The translations under genes and the position numbers were made by a program. Below are positions 10,431 to 20,576 of a stretch of DNA of 64,000 bases, in pieces. Source of the stretch: Chrysopogon serrulatus (taxonomy: Eukaryota; Streptophyta; Magnoliopsida; Poales; Poaceae); the NCBI GenBank assembly GCA_015844335.1, contig JADLZL010005088.1, positions 124,001 to 188,000 on the forward strand, written 5' to 3'. The first letter of the stretch is position 1; the number at the start of each line of letters is the position of its first letter. The notes under the pieces were generated by a model. The model made no database searches. It was given only the letters and a program-made list of their open reading frames with translations, and was not told the origin of the DNA.

Positions 10431-10634
10431 TTATATAGTCCTGGTTCCTTGGGGTGGGGGTCATTCCAACCTAATCTATCCCGAGCATCTCTCGTGATAA
10501 GGCGGCGGTGGATACGGATCACGGCCGAATATTCGGAACCCTAACAGAACGAACTTCGCAACGAGAGGCGGTGGACCCCGAGGCGGTGCCTGGGCAGACC
10601 GACCGGTCTGGGGTGGGACCGGCCGGTCCCACCC
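10431..10634 (-). promoter_or_regulatory. Element B internal promoter-like module
   Basis: Minus-strand TATA box GACTATATAA at 10431-10440. Paired palindromes at 10597-10608 (GACCGACCGGTC, one mismatch) and 10617-10628 (GACCGGCCGGTC), starting 20 bp apart. The second is the core of a perfect 24-bp palindrome (10611-10634) with GGTCCCAC arms matching the class I TCP consensus. The module lies between integrase and the accessory ORF. Confidence 0.55.
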
Positions 10635-10742
10635 TGGCCCGGTTCTCGGTGCCCTTCCGCGGGGTGCAATCTTGGCCCGTTTTCTCTCCAAATTTTCTCC
10701 TGTCGCGGCCCGATTCGCGACGGGGTTTTATATTTTAATAAA

Positions 10743-11999
10743 TTAGGGAAAAGTTAAGAAATAAATTTCATCCAATTCCTCAGATGGTCTAGAAGGTTCT
10801 AGAAAAATTTTAAGACGTTGGCCATTTACCTTGAATAACGTACCTTTCTGGTTTTGAAGTGTCACTGCCCCATGTGATGACGAATTTACCACCGTGAATG
10901 GTCCTTCCCATTTGCTTCGTAGCTTTCCATGTCCGAATAATCTTACCCTAGAGTTGAATAGTAGCACCTTATCTCTAGGGTTGAAGCTCTTCTTCTTGAT
11001 TCGCTTATCATGCCACCTTTTGGTTCTCTCTTTATAGATCTTCGAGTTATGATATGCTTTTTCTCGCCATTCATCTAGTTCTGAGAGTTGCATCTTTCTT
11101 TTTGTTCCTGCAGCTTCAAGATCCATGTTCCATCTCTTGATTTCCCAATGAGCTTTGAACTCGAGCTCTATTGGCAAATGACAGGTCTTGCCGTAGACAA
11201 GCTGATAAGGTGACATGCCAAGAGGTGTTTTGTAGGCAGTTCGGTATGCCCATAGTGCGTCTGGTAGCTTCTCCTTCCAAGCGGTTCCCATCTCATTAAC
11301 GGTCTTCTGTAGGATATTCTTGATTTGCTTATTGGAAGTCTCTGCTTGGCCACTTGTTTGAGGGTGGTAAGGAGTAGCCACGTGATGTTGAATCCCTTAC
11401 TTCATTAAGTAGTTACGAAAGTCTTTGTCAATGAAGTGAGTTCCTCCATCACTAATCACTATTCTTGAAACACCGAATCTTGAAAATATTGTCTCTTGAA
11501 ATATCTTCTTGGAATTTGTAGAATTGGCAGCTTTGCATGGCTATGCTTCTACCCACTTTGAGACATAATCAATTGCCACTAGAATGTACTCATAGTTGCC
11601 TGATTTCGGGAATGGTCCCATGTAGTTGATTCCCCAGACATCAAAGAGCTCGATCTGAAGATTGTTGGTGAGGGGCATAGCATCTCTTGAGTTGATATTG
11701 CCGTTCCTCTGACATGCTCTACATCTTCGGACGAAATTCTTGGTGTCTTCATACATGGTTGGCCAAAAGAATCCACTTTGCCAGATATTTGCATGAGCTC
11801 GAAATGCGCCATAATGACCTCCATATGATGATGAGTGACATTTCTCAATAATCTGTAGTCCTTCCTCAGTAGGTACACATCTTCGGAGTAGTCCATCAGC
11901 ACATACTCGGAAGAGATAAGGATCATCCCATATATGTAGATGACTTTCATAAATAAGCTTTCTCCTATCCGCTCCTGGTGGTACATATCCTGCAACCAT
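10743..11999 (-). pseudogene. IN: Element B integrase, two stops and a catalytic substitution
   Basis: The N-terminal zinc-binding region is readable (HSSSYGGHYGAF, then CRACQ). The first catalytic Asp, normally in GIDFMGPF, is Asn here (GINYMGPF; codon 11625-11627). A TAG stop follows WVEA at 11541-11543; the second Asp is in VISDGGTHF, and a TAA stop lies at 11397-11399 just before YHPQTSGQAE, which holds the catalytic Glu. The C-terminal part (10743-11381) is open and has the Athila signature KTCHLPIELE and NSRVRLFGHGKL. Integrase inserts the element cDNA; this copy is inactive by stops and by the Asp-to-Asn change. The ORF ends at 10743 with no chromodomain, as expected for this clade. 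Confidence 0.85.
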
Positions 12000-12462
12000 A
12001 AAATTGACAATATTCGTGTACCGGGATCCGACACGGAGATGGCGTAGAGCGTGTTGTCTCGAAGAGAGTCATTGATTGGTAGCTCCTGCATTTCTTTAAA
12101 GCGCATTCTAGACAAGTGATCGGCAACAGGGTTTTCTGCTCCTCTTTTATCTTTTATTTCTATGTCAAATTCTTGGAGTAGCAAAACCCATCTTATGAGT
12201 CGGGGTTTAGCATCTTTCTTAGTGAGCAGGTATTTAAGAGCAAAGCATGATCGGTGTAGACAATTACCTTTGCTCCTACTAAGTAAGATCTAAACTTGTC
12301 TATAGCAAAAAAACAACGACCTTTTAAGTTCCTTTTTCAAGTAGTTGCATAATTAAGTTGAGGTCCTATCAAAGTTTTGCTAGCATATGCAATTGCGTGA
12401 TGTTTCTTATCTTTAGTTTGTCCCAAAACTGCCCCCACAAAGATAATCACTTGCATCACACA
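12000..12462 (-). pseudogene. RH: Element B RNase H, broken
   Basis: The minus strand gives ELMCDASDY (first catalytic Asp), a decayed LxxTEKE-like middle, a frame-shifted TDHA-like segment, then the open end LLQEFDIEIKDKRGAENPVA leading to DHLSRM. Several stops and frame changes lie between 12185 and 12462. It is the tether and RNase H domain that follows RT in the polyprotein, degrading RNA in the hybrid. Confidence 0.7.
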
Positions 12463-13531
12463 TCAATTCAAAAGGTAGTGACCAATCGGGGGTTGAATGA
12501 TTGGTGCGTAGATGAGCGCTTTCTTAAGGGTTTCAAAAGCTTTCAAACAAGCATCATCAAATTCAAAGGGAGCATCCTTAGCTAGCAGGTTTGTTAGAGG
12601 TCTAGCACTGTATGAGAAGTTATGTATGAACCGTCTATAAAAGCCTGCATGACCTAGGAAGCTTTGAATTCCCTTAACATTAATGGGAGGAGGTAGTTGC
12701 TCAATTACTTCAATTTTAGCCCTGTCTACCTCTATCTCTCTCTCGGACACCAAATGTCTAAGCACTATTCCTTCTCTAACCATGAAATGACATTTTTCCC
12801 AATTAAGGACTAGGTGCTTTTCCTCACATCTTTGCAAAACCTTATCTAAGTTTTCAAGGCATTTATCAAAATTTTTTCCATATACCGAAAAGTCATCCAT
12901 GAAAACTTCCATTACCACTTCAATCATATCAGAAAATATAGACATCATGCATCTTTGAAATGAGGCTGGAGCATTACATAGTCCAAAAGATATTCTACGG
13001 TAAGCATAGGTTCCGTATGGACATGTAAACGTGGTTTTGCTTTGGTCATCTGGGTGGATCGGTATTTGGTGATATCCCGAATACCCATCAAGAAAACAGA
13101 AGAAAGAATGATTTGCCAATCTTTCCAACATCTCATCAATGAAGGGAAGTGGAAAATGATCTTTCCTTGTTGCCTTGTTTAGCTTTTCGGTAATCAATAC
13201 ACATCCGCCATCCCGTGACAGTTCTTTGTGGAATTAATTCATTCTTTTCATTTCTAACAACTGTCATGCCTCCCTTTTTAGGCACAACTTGCACGTTGCT
13301 TACCCACTCACTGTGTGTCACAGGATATATGATCCCGGCATGTAACAGTTTCAAAACCTCTTTCTTAACAACCTCTCTCATCGCATTGTTCAATCTACAT
13401 TGTGGTTCTCTAGAAGGTGCTATCTCAGGATCTGTAGGGATGCGATGGGTGCAAAGAACAGGACTGATTCCTTTGAGATCTTGGAGTGAATAGCCAAAAG
13501 CAGATCTATGCTTTTCTAAAAGCGTGATCAA
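12463..13531 (-). pseudogene. RT: Element B reverse transcriptase, frameshifted
   Basis: Two overlapping frames make up one RT. The upstream frame (13531-13136) has GIIYPVTHSEWVSNVQVVPK and GWRMCIDYRK; the downstream frame (13197-12463) starts within the following DHFPLPFIDEML block and has FLDGYSGYHQI, FGLCNAPASFQR, the catalytic box FMDD (12892-12903) and FLGHAGFYRRFI. A frameshift near 13200 breaks the polyprotein; the catalytic residues themselves are intact. The length and order fit Ty3/gypsy RT. Confidence 0.88.
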
Positions 13532-14289
13532 TCGAAAGGTTTCCCCTTTCGAGAGAGTTTATCACTTATTATTACAGGAGATTCTCGATCATTATTTAGA
13601 AAAGCATATTTAAGTCTAGAAAGGGGTTTGAGTTCTATGGGAGGCTTAGGTGGTTCCTCGGACTCATCTAGAGGGTCAGGTTCTAGCGTACTATCTCCTT
13701 CCTCTTCTAGTGGTTCGGGATCATCCTCAAAGTCCGGTTCGAAAGATGATTCAAGGGTTGTCTCTAAGACTTCTTCCATAGGATCAGGCTCAGGAAGTGA
13801 CTCGGTCTCACTGTTGAGAACACGAGTTAAGGATACAGGCAGTTTAAAATTCTTCCCAAGGCTAATGTTCAAATTCCCTTCTTGTCCTTCCTGCAAAAGT
13901 CTCTCTATAGGCTGTCCAATCAATACGTCAAACTCTATAACGTCAAAGACATAGAAGCTCAAATGAACTCTTATCCCCTTGACATAAATAGGTAAGACAA
14001 CGAGAATCCCAAAACTTGGAATTAGATGGCCTAAAGGACTTTTCATATACTTTGTTGTTGGGGTTAAGGGCATGTCTCTTTGAAGATCTTGAGCAAATGT
14101 TGCAGACATGATGTTAACTCCCACAACAGGGTTGTATAATGCTTCAAAAGATCCCTTGTGGATTCGGCAAGGTATGATGGTTGATGTAAAATCAACTCGA
14201 ATGATATCAGAGGAAACCTCTGATTCTTTCAACCAATCATTGCTTATAATCGACACAAGCTCTTTAGCATTTTGCTTAAGAAAAGCCAC
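13528..14289 (-). pseudogene. PR: Element B protease region
   Basis: A retropepsin-like domain is inferred from VGVNIMSATFA and the second motif FDVLIGQPIERLL. The catalytic triad is not D-T/S-G: the site reads ALYNPVVGVNIMS, where related elements have D-P-S-V-G-A-N-I-M-S, so the Asp appears replaced by Asn. The C-terminal third is very acidic and Pro-rich (PEPDPMEEVLE and similar), a linker before RT. It overlaps the RT frame by a few bases in a different frame, so the polyprotein is interrupted. Confidence 0.6.
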
Positions 14290-14449
14290 TTCAGAAGAAT
14301 TTAAGACTCCGTCACTAAGTGACGACTTCTTTGACTTCTATGGTCTCCTAATAGCATAATAATTCAAGGTGTTTCCATAATCAGCAAATATATCATCCTC
14401 GATCTTGAGCATTAATTTTGGAAGTGGAATTTTTTCCTCCTCTTGTGGT
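14290..14449 (-). other. Element B gag-protease linker
   Basis: Short stretch between the two readable frames; presumably decayed gag C-terminus. No motif recognised. Confidence 0.3.
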
Positions 14450-15162
14450 TCAAGCTCGCTGATAGTTGCAGGTTGAGATGTGGTAGGTGTGGAATCGATC
14501 AACTATCAGATCTTCTTCCTCTACTTGCTTCTTTAAAGATGCTTCATTTTTGTGGATTTTTGTAAGGACGTTTCTCGCAACATCGGGAGTGATATGCAAG
14601 AATGATCCTCCGGAAGCAAGGTTGAGAAACTTCGTGGTTTTTCTATTCAGACCCTTATAGAAATGTTGAAGTAGAACGGGGTCTGGTATGGATAGACTAG
14701 GTCCAGAATGAGTTAAGCAGTTAAAGCGTTCCCAGGCTTCAATTAAGGTCTCCTTCTTCTCTTGTCTAAAAGATAGAACTTCTAAGCGGAGCTCTACTAC
14801 CCTAGAAATAGGATAGAATTGAAGGCAGAATTCAGTACATAATGCTTCCCAGTCACCTTTAACACTCTCAACGTGGAGATCATACCAATGTCTAGCTTCT
14901 CCAGTCAAAGAGAAAGGAAAAAGCTTCCATCGGATAGTCTCATCGGACATATCCTTAATGCGTAAACACGCATGAGGTTTGTTCAAATTCATTGAGGTGA
15001 GAATAAGGGCTAGCATTGTCTTCTCTCCGAGAAAGATTGGTTTTCGACCATGTCTATTAAACATGGGCGTAGCTTATAGTCAGAGGCTAAGATTGGCTTT
15101 GCGTACGGCTCTGGCCCTGAAACGACCTGATTTCCACGAAGGGAAAATCCATACAGTCGAAG
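14450..15162 (-). pseudogene. gag: Element B gag, N-terminus broken by a solo LTR
   Basis: The open frame 15064-14450 has the retrotransposon gag signature FPFSLTGEARHWYDL, then SFRQEKKETLIEAWERF and LLQHFYKGL. N-terminal codons upstream of 15064 are readable in another frame (SDYKLRPCLIDMVENQSF), so at least one frameshift is present. G is inserted at 15162/15163, cutting the gag start from its leader at 19770 onward. No zinc knuckle is visible. Confidence 0.8.
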
Positions 15163-15594
15163 TGTAACATGACCTTTTAAATCATATTACCCGTATTCCA
15201 GTCGATAATCAAATCCATACAACGATAAATAGAGTGCAATAGAAGGGTTTAATAACTTATTACAACGCCAACAGGCGCAAATCACAGAGTAGCATCAACT
15301 GGAACAGCTTGAGGGTGCGGAAGCAACTTCTATCCAACGACTTGAGCGTAGCGACGAAACCCCTAACCATCGAATCCTTCGGAGTTGTATGCCTCCTCAG
15401 AACCTGCGTGCCAAGGTATCAGTACGATATGTACTGGCCACATTTCCACCCTATGCTTTGCAATGCTTTGTGGAACTGGATGCAATAAGGCTATAACAAG
15501 AGAACTTATATTTGGCTGTGGTTTCCTATGCAATATCAGTCATGTATAATATAAGTATGTATATAGTTTAAGTTTAACACCACATCCACACACA

Positions 15595-15625
15595 CCATCC
15601 ATCCATCCATCCATCCATCCATCCC
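15595..15625. repeat. (ATCC)n microsatellite
   Basis: About seven uninterrupted ATCC units within solo LTR G. Confidence 0.95.
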
Positions 15626-18600
15626 ATAACACCCATCCACCTCATCTCATCTCACTCGTGTCGACAGGCCAACTCCCACTCGGCCTGCCTCAACGGTCCT
15701 TGACCGGCACTATCTCACAACACGGGGGAGAAAAGAAGGACACCTCTCCTATCTAGTGAAGCAGGTCCCAGGAAAGGTCCATAGCCGACAAGTCGGCATA
15801 TGTATCGATCGATCAACCATGACACTCTGCAGAGGTTTCACATACTCACAAGATAGCCATCCTCGACCATGCATTGTCTAGGCAAATTCTGGCTGCTTGC
15901 ATGATAGACTGATGCCATCCTACCACTTAGCCTTGGGTCACCCCGGCGAACCGGCATGCTAAGACTGGGGGAGGCAGCACCGGGCCCAACAAGTGGTACT
16001 GCCGACTCGAACGGTACAGGAACTTCCGACATCCATACCGCCCTCCCTATCACCTCGCAACCTAGCAGTAATGGCATCACTCATACCAAGTAGTCCATCC
16101 GTCCCTCCCATTACAAGAGAGCGAGTGGTATGCAAAGGATTCCCGGTGAGTCTGGATACTAGTAAGTCCTTAGGATTGACCAAGCTGGACATCTTCATCA
16201 GGTTTACCATTTTACGTGCCACCACAGCACACCTGTCCTGGGCTCCACCTCTCAACAGGCTCACACCCAGGATCCCACCTCACATATCACATCACATATA
16301 CCCGCCATAGGTATTCATCTCATAGGATGCCTAGGTCACATCACACGGCAAGACTCGCCTCAAGCTCGTCACACATTCTAGCTCGATCGACACAACCCTC
16401 ACCCTCCACTCACCCAAGACACACACAGCACACTCACCATCCATCAGGTTTAGATTGGCACCACATGCCTTAGTCATATATGTATAACAGTTTCCACCAC
16501 GCATCACATCAAGATATAAAGCGTAGTAGACATCAAATGGTAATCATGATAGCAAGCGCGCGTGTCTAGTCTATCAGCGGGTGAGCAGGGGCAAGGTTGC
16601 GTCAAGATAATGGCAATCAAGAAGTACTACCATGCATCCCTTAATCAGGTGATAGCAACAGTAAGTAAAGCACTAGCAATACTACTCATTTGCAATGCGT
16701 AATGGGATCTAGAGAAATGGGTGGAATGTGGCACCTTCAGAACGGTTGTCTCCCAATTCCTCGTTGTAGTCACGATCGTACTCGGCACGTTCCTCCTCTG
16801 ACTCTGAAACGGTACAAAAACGGTCGCGTTAGCGACGCCTATAGAGGGCACAAAGAATAAATGAACTGCAAAAATATCCAAATGCACTCAAACATGACTC
16901 CAATGTGTAGAGCTTGATTTTAGATGAATTTAGAGACTTGGTTCACCAAATTTGGAGTTCGTATGAATTAGTTATGAATTTCCAAAGTTTAATGATTATT
17001 CTAAAAAAGGAAAAAGGACTAATTACCTAGGGGACACGTGTCAGGCTGTGAGTGGTTCACTGCAGGGCTGGCGTCAGCATGACGTCATGATGACGTCAGC
17101 CAGAGGGTCCGAGGTGGGCCTCGATGGGCTTGGCGGGGCTGGGCTTGGGCGAGGCCGGCCCCGCGTGTCGGCGTGGGGCGCCACGTCGTTTTACGGGCGG
17201 CCCGGTGGGCTTGTGTCTACGGGCTACGGTCTATCATGGATCTGGTTTCTTTGGTGGTCTATGGACCACAGACGTGGAGCACGGTAGACTCGGTCTACCC
17301 TTTTCCCCTCTCTCTCTACGGATCACGTGGACCGAGCGCGCGGCACGGCTCCTCTCCTCCTTCTCCTTTCATCGTCTCGCCGCACCGGCAAGAAGACGCC
17401 ACCGACGGCGCGAGCACACGCGTTCAGTGCTTTAGGGATTCTCATACTCTACCATCGAGCGCTTCAGCTCCAGAAGGTCGAGTTAACGCCGGCGGGGGTA
17501 CCTTACAACGGCTAAAGGTCCTCGGCAGAGCAGGTCGTGGCAGAGGCGGCTCGGCCGCGTCGGCGTCTCCCGCCGACGGCGAGTACGCACCGACGGCGCT
17601 CTGGCTCCACTTGACACGCCCGAGGCTCTAGGGTGGCAAGGCGAACTCGTCTAGATGCTCGGCGGCGGCTGCGGTGCTCTTTATGACGCTGGCCACGGCG
17701 CGGGGCGGCATAAGCCGCGCGGCGGCGTGGACGCGGACAAGGCACGGTAGGCCTCCTTCGGTTCAATTAGGGACTCCTAACGTCAATTGGTGGCTTCGTG
17801 ATGAGTTTCAGCTTGCCGGCGACGACCATACGGCACGGCAAGATGCAAAGCACGACCGGTGCCCGCGGCGGAGCTCCGGCAGTGGCGTGCACACGGTCAG
17901 GGCGTACGGGTGGCGTCTGGGCCTCGTTTTGGGTGCGGCTCGACTCGGGAAGGTCCGGTGGAGCTCAACGGCACGCCCAAGTGACACGAGGTGGCGAGTG
18001 GAAGGGAACGGCAGCGGCATGACGGTGCTCCGTGGAACGCCGACGAGCGCACGGTTCACGGCATCGTGGCATCCAGCGACCCTTTCCTTCTTCTAACGCG
18101 CGCACGGAGCACCTAGCAACACGGCGGATATGATTTGGGGGTCATCGGTCCCTTTCGCGGCCTCGCCGGCTTGGAACAGTGGCTCGCCGTGGCGTGTCGT
18201 GGCCGCGGCGGCGGGCATGGTGGTCAAGGCGTCCTACGCTAGGGCCGTCGGTCCATTTGGCTTGGACTAGTCAGTGTGTACGTGCGTGCGGGTGTGCTTG
18301 AGCCGGAAGAGGCTCGGGCCTGCGCGCTCAGAGCAGAGTGCCATGGCCGGAGAAGCGGGCAAGGTTGGAAGAGGGGCATGGCGGCGGCTCACCTCGGTCT
18401 CGTGGAAGTTGGGCTAGTGGAGCAGTGTAGGGGCGATGCCGTGGCGAGTTGGTGCAGGGCCGTGCCGAGCTGCTTCGTCGGTGTAGTGGTACGGGGCGCC
18501 GTCTTCTCTGATTCCGACGGCGGTGCTCAGCGGACTCCGGCGGCTCCGGTTTCTTCTCCGGCGAGTTCCTCTTCTCCGCTCCTCCCTTCTCCTTTCCCTC

Positions 18601-18670
18601 AATTGAATCGGCGGGGACTGGTTGGTGCCACAGAGCGGCGGCGAGGCAATGGGGAAGCCCTAGAGGCTGG

Positions 18671-18680
18671 GTTTATATAG
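18671..18680 (-). promoter_or_regulatory. Solo LTR G TATA box
   Basis: Minus strand CTATATAAAC; the G' copy has CTATAAAAGC at the equivalent place (about 62393-62402). Downstream on the minus strand lies the GC-rich block 17050-18660. Confidence 0.5.
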
Positions 18681-19769
18681 ACATGGCTTTGTCAATGGAG
18701 CTCGGGCGAACGGTGATCAGCGGCTACGAGCGATCAAGCGGCTACGGTTGGCGCTAGGGGTCGCGGGCGATCGCGGCGGGTCCCAATTGTCATCCGGCCA
18801 TCCCAATTTTGCGTCGCGGCCAAGGAAGCAGGGCACGGCAGGAAGCAGGATCACGGCAGCAGAGTGCTCGTGGCCTAGCGCGCGTGGGCGCGGGGTCATG
18901 CGATTTGCGTGACCCGTGGGTCCCGTGGGCCAGCGAGAGCAAGGTCGAGGGCAGCGCGCTTGGCGTGGGTGCCAGCGTGGTGCGGGTCCACGCTGCGGTG
19001 GTTGCCGCGGGCTCGTCGCGACGCGGGGAGGGCGAGCTGAAGAAGAAGAAAGGGGAAGGGAGGCGACGGTCGGGTCCCGCATGTCGGCGGCGTCGATGGG
19101 AAGGCAGGGTCCGGCCCGGGCGTCTTCTATACAAGGAGCGATCCGTTGCTGCGCGGCTTGCTTCGAGGGCCGGCCCACAGGGCGGCGCTGGGGAGGGAAA
19201 GGGAAAGGGCAGGCGTGGGCTTGGTGGGCTGCACGGGCTGCTTTCCTTTTCTCCATTTCTCTTCTTCTTTTCTATTCTTTTCTATTTAGGATTTTCACTC
19301 CTTAATTAATGTAACCATGATTAGCAAGGGTGGTTAGTAGGTTGTTAATCGGTGGGGTCCCGCAGGATTCATTTCAAGGCTTTAGAAACATTTCCCATAT
19401 ATTGGGATATATATGTTGTAGTGGCATATTATTTGAGTAATAATAGTTAGTGTAGGTCTTAACTCATATTGTAGCTCATGGTAGATTTTAGTTTGTTTAG
19501 CATTGCAAAAACCACATAAGAGCCAACTCACACATGTAGCATAGTTGGAATTAAAATAGTGTCTATTTACATGAATTGTAATATGCAAGTATAAATATAT
19601 GTGACGCCAAGAGTTGTAATGCTTTCATGATATGTAATTATCCTAGTTGGGACCCAATAATGCAAATCTAGTTCTTGCTTTTCTACATGCCAGTCATCAA
19701 GCATGGGTTGTTTTTAGAGAAAAATTTTGTAGTTGGTGTTTTTGTGTTTGTGCAAAAATTCGGGTTGTT

Positions 19770-19945
19770 GAGGCCCTAAGCGTAGGCTCATGAAGTTATA
19801 TTTATAGATAGGCGTGGAATCTAGTTGATCCATTGAAGGATAGAAAAGGTAAGAGAATTGGAAAAGGTAAAGAGTGATAGTCTACAAAGAAAAGATAAGA
19901 TTATAATACAGGTTAAGATAAGTTGAGTGATCTCGGCGACGTCTT
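19770..19945 (-). other. Element B leader
   Basis: Sequence between the primer-binding site of B and the insertion of G. No coding supported. Confidence 0.5.
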
Positions 19946-19967
19946 CCAAGAACTTGGCGCCGAGAAA
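19946..19967 (-). other. Element B primer-binding site
   Basis: The minus strand reads TTTCTCGGCGCCAAGTTC next to the 5' LTR end, the GGCGCC-type site of Athila/Tat elements. Confidence 0.6.
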
Positions 19968-20564
19968 TGCTTGTTGGTATCTGTTAATGCCTACTGAATA
20001 ATTCCACAAGCGCACAGATACGTTGTAGCACTTCATCAGATAAGTATACCCAGTTTTAATATCGAACCCAAAGGAAGATGTGTGAGGGTCTTCTAAACTA
20101 CACTTAACCAACTGAGTAGCAAACAAGGCTATAGAAGGTAGGGATATAGAGGGGACAACTATGGCTTCTAGTTCAGGCTTAAACAAATTATGATCAAAAT
20201 GTTTCACTAGGGAGTTGGATAGGACAAGCACAGACAGAGCTATACTTAGCTACCAACTATTCTCCTGCTAGGCCTACTGATGGGATAGTGGAATCACCTC
20301 CGTGAGCTACCACCAAATCTACAATAGGGTACATCTACGAGTAACGGAGTCTAAGCACCACGCTTACACTACGAATACTACTCTAACCCAAGAGCTACAA
20401 GGATTAAAGTACTCAAAAGAGTCATAAACTAGCAAAACAGAATAAACAATGTTACTTACTTGAACACAGAAGTTGACTCCAAAGTAGTCTCAGCTACAAG
20501 GATTAAAGTACTCATTTTGGAAGATTAGTTGACGGTTGAATTTGATCGTTAAGGACCATCAACA
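19968..20564 (-). repeat. Element B 5' LTR (597 bp)
   Basis: The minus strand begins TGTTGATGGTCC at 20564 and ends AACAAGCA at 19968, the same termini style as element A. The 3' LTR is off-window, so boundaries rest on termini and the adjacent primer-binding site. Confidence 0.7.
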
Positions 20565-20576
20565 TCGGTCGAGCCT

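Larger units (their letters stand above)
15163..19769 (-). mobile_element. Element G: solo LTR, Tekay/Del-like, about 4.6 kb
   Basis: The plus strand starts TGTAACATGACC and ends GGGTTGTT, close to the GGTTGTTACA end of its sibling G' at 63520; 17040-19769 is homologous to 60938-63520. No gag or pol frame exists inside. The flanks are B leader (right) and B gag (left). The left target base string is CGAAG (15158-15162). On the right the final bases of the LTR and the first of the duplication seem to be deleted (GAGG remains), so the duplication is suggestive only. Inside are an (ATCC)n tract, a minus-strand TATA at 18671-18680 and a GC-rich transcribed-leader-like segment. ORFs in that GC-rich part overlap on both strands and have no recognisable domain. 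Confidence 0.7.
8538..20564 (-). mobile_element. Element B: Athila-type retrotransposon, left end interrupted by A
   Basis: From right to left: 5' LTR (19968-20564), primer-binding site, leader, solo LTR G inserted at 15163-19769, gag, protease, RT, RNase H, integrase, internal promoter module, accessory ORF and 3' noncoding region. A is inserted at 8537/8538, so the 3' LTR is off-window. Integrase wording (KTCHLPIELE, NSRVRLFGHGKL) is typical of the Athila clade. B sits in the 5' portion of plus-strand element C. The base after the LTR starts TCGGT, the candidate target duplication, whose partner is not visible. Confidence 0.85.

Noticed and set aside
15595..15625. (ATCC)n tract as part of a CRISPR-like array or origin
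   Set aside because: A simple microsatellite inside a plant LTR.
17048..19309. Many long ORFs on both strands of a GC-rich segment
   Set aside because: They overlap in several frames, are Arg/Ala/Gly/Pro rich, lack domains and lie inside solo LTR G; open frames are expected by chance in GC-rich DNA.
19821..20231. A 136-aa minus-strand ORF spanning the B LTR and leader
   Set aside because: It crosses the LTR end and the primer-binding site, has no domain and is best explained as chance.
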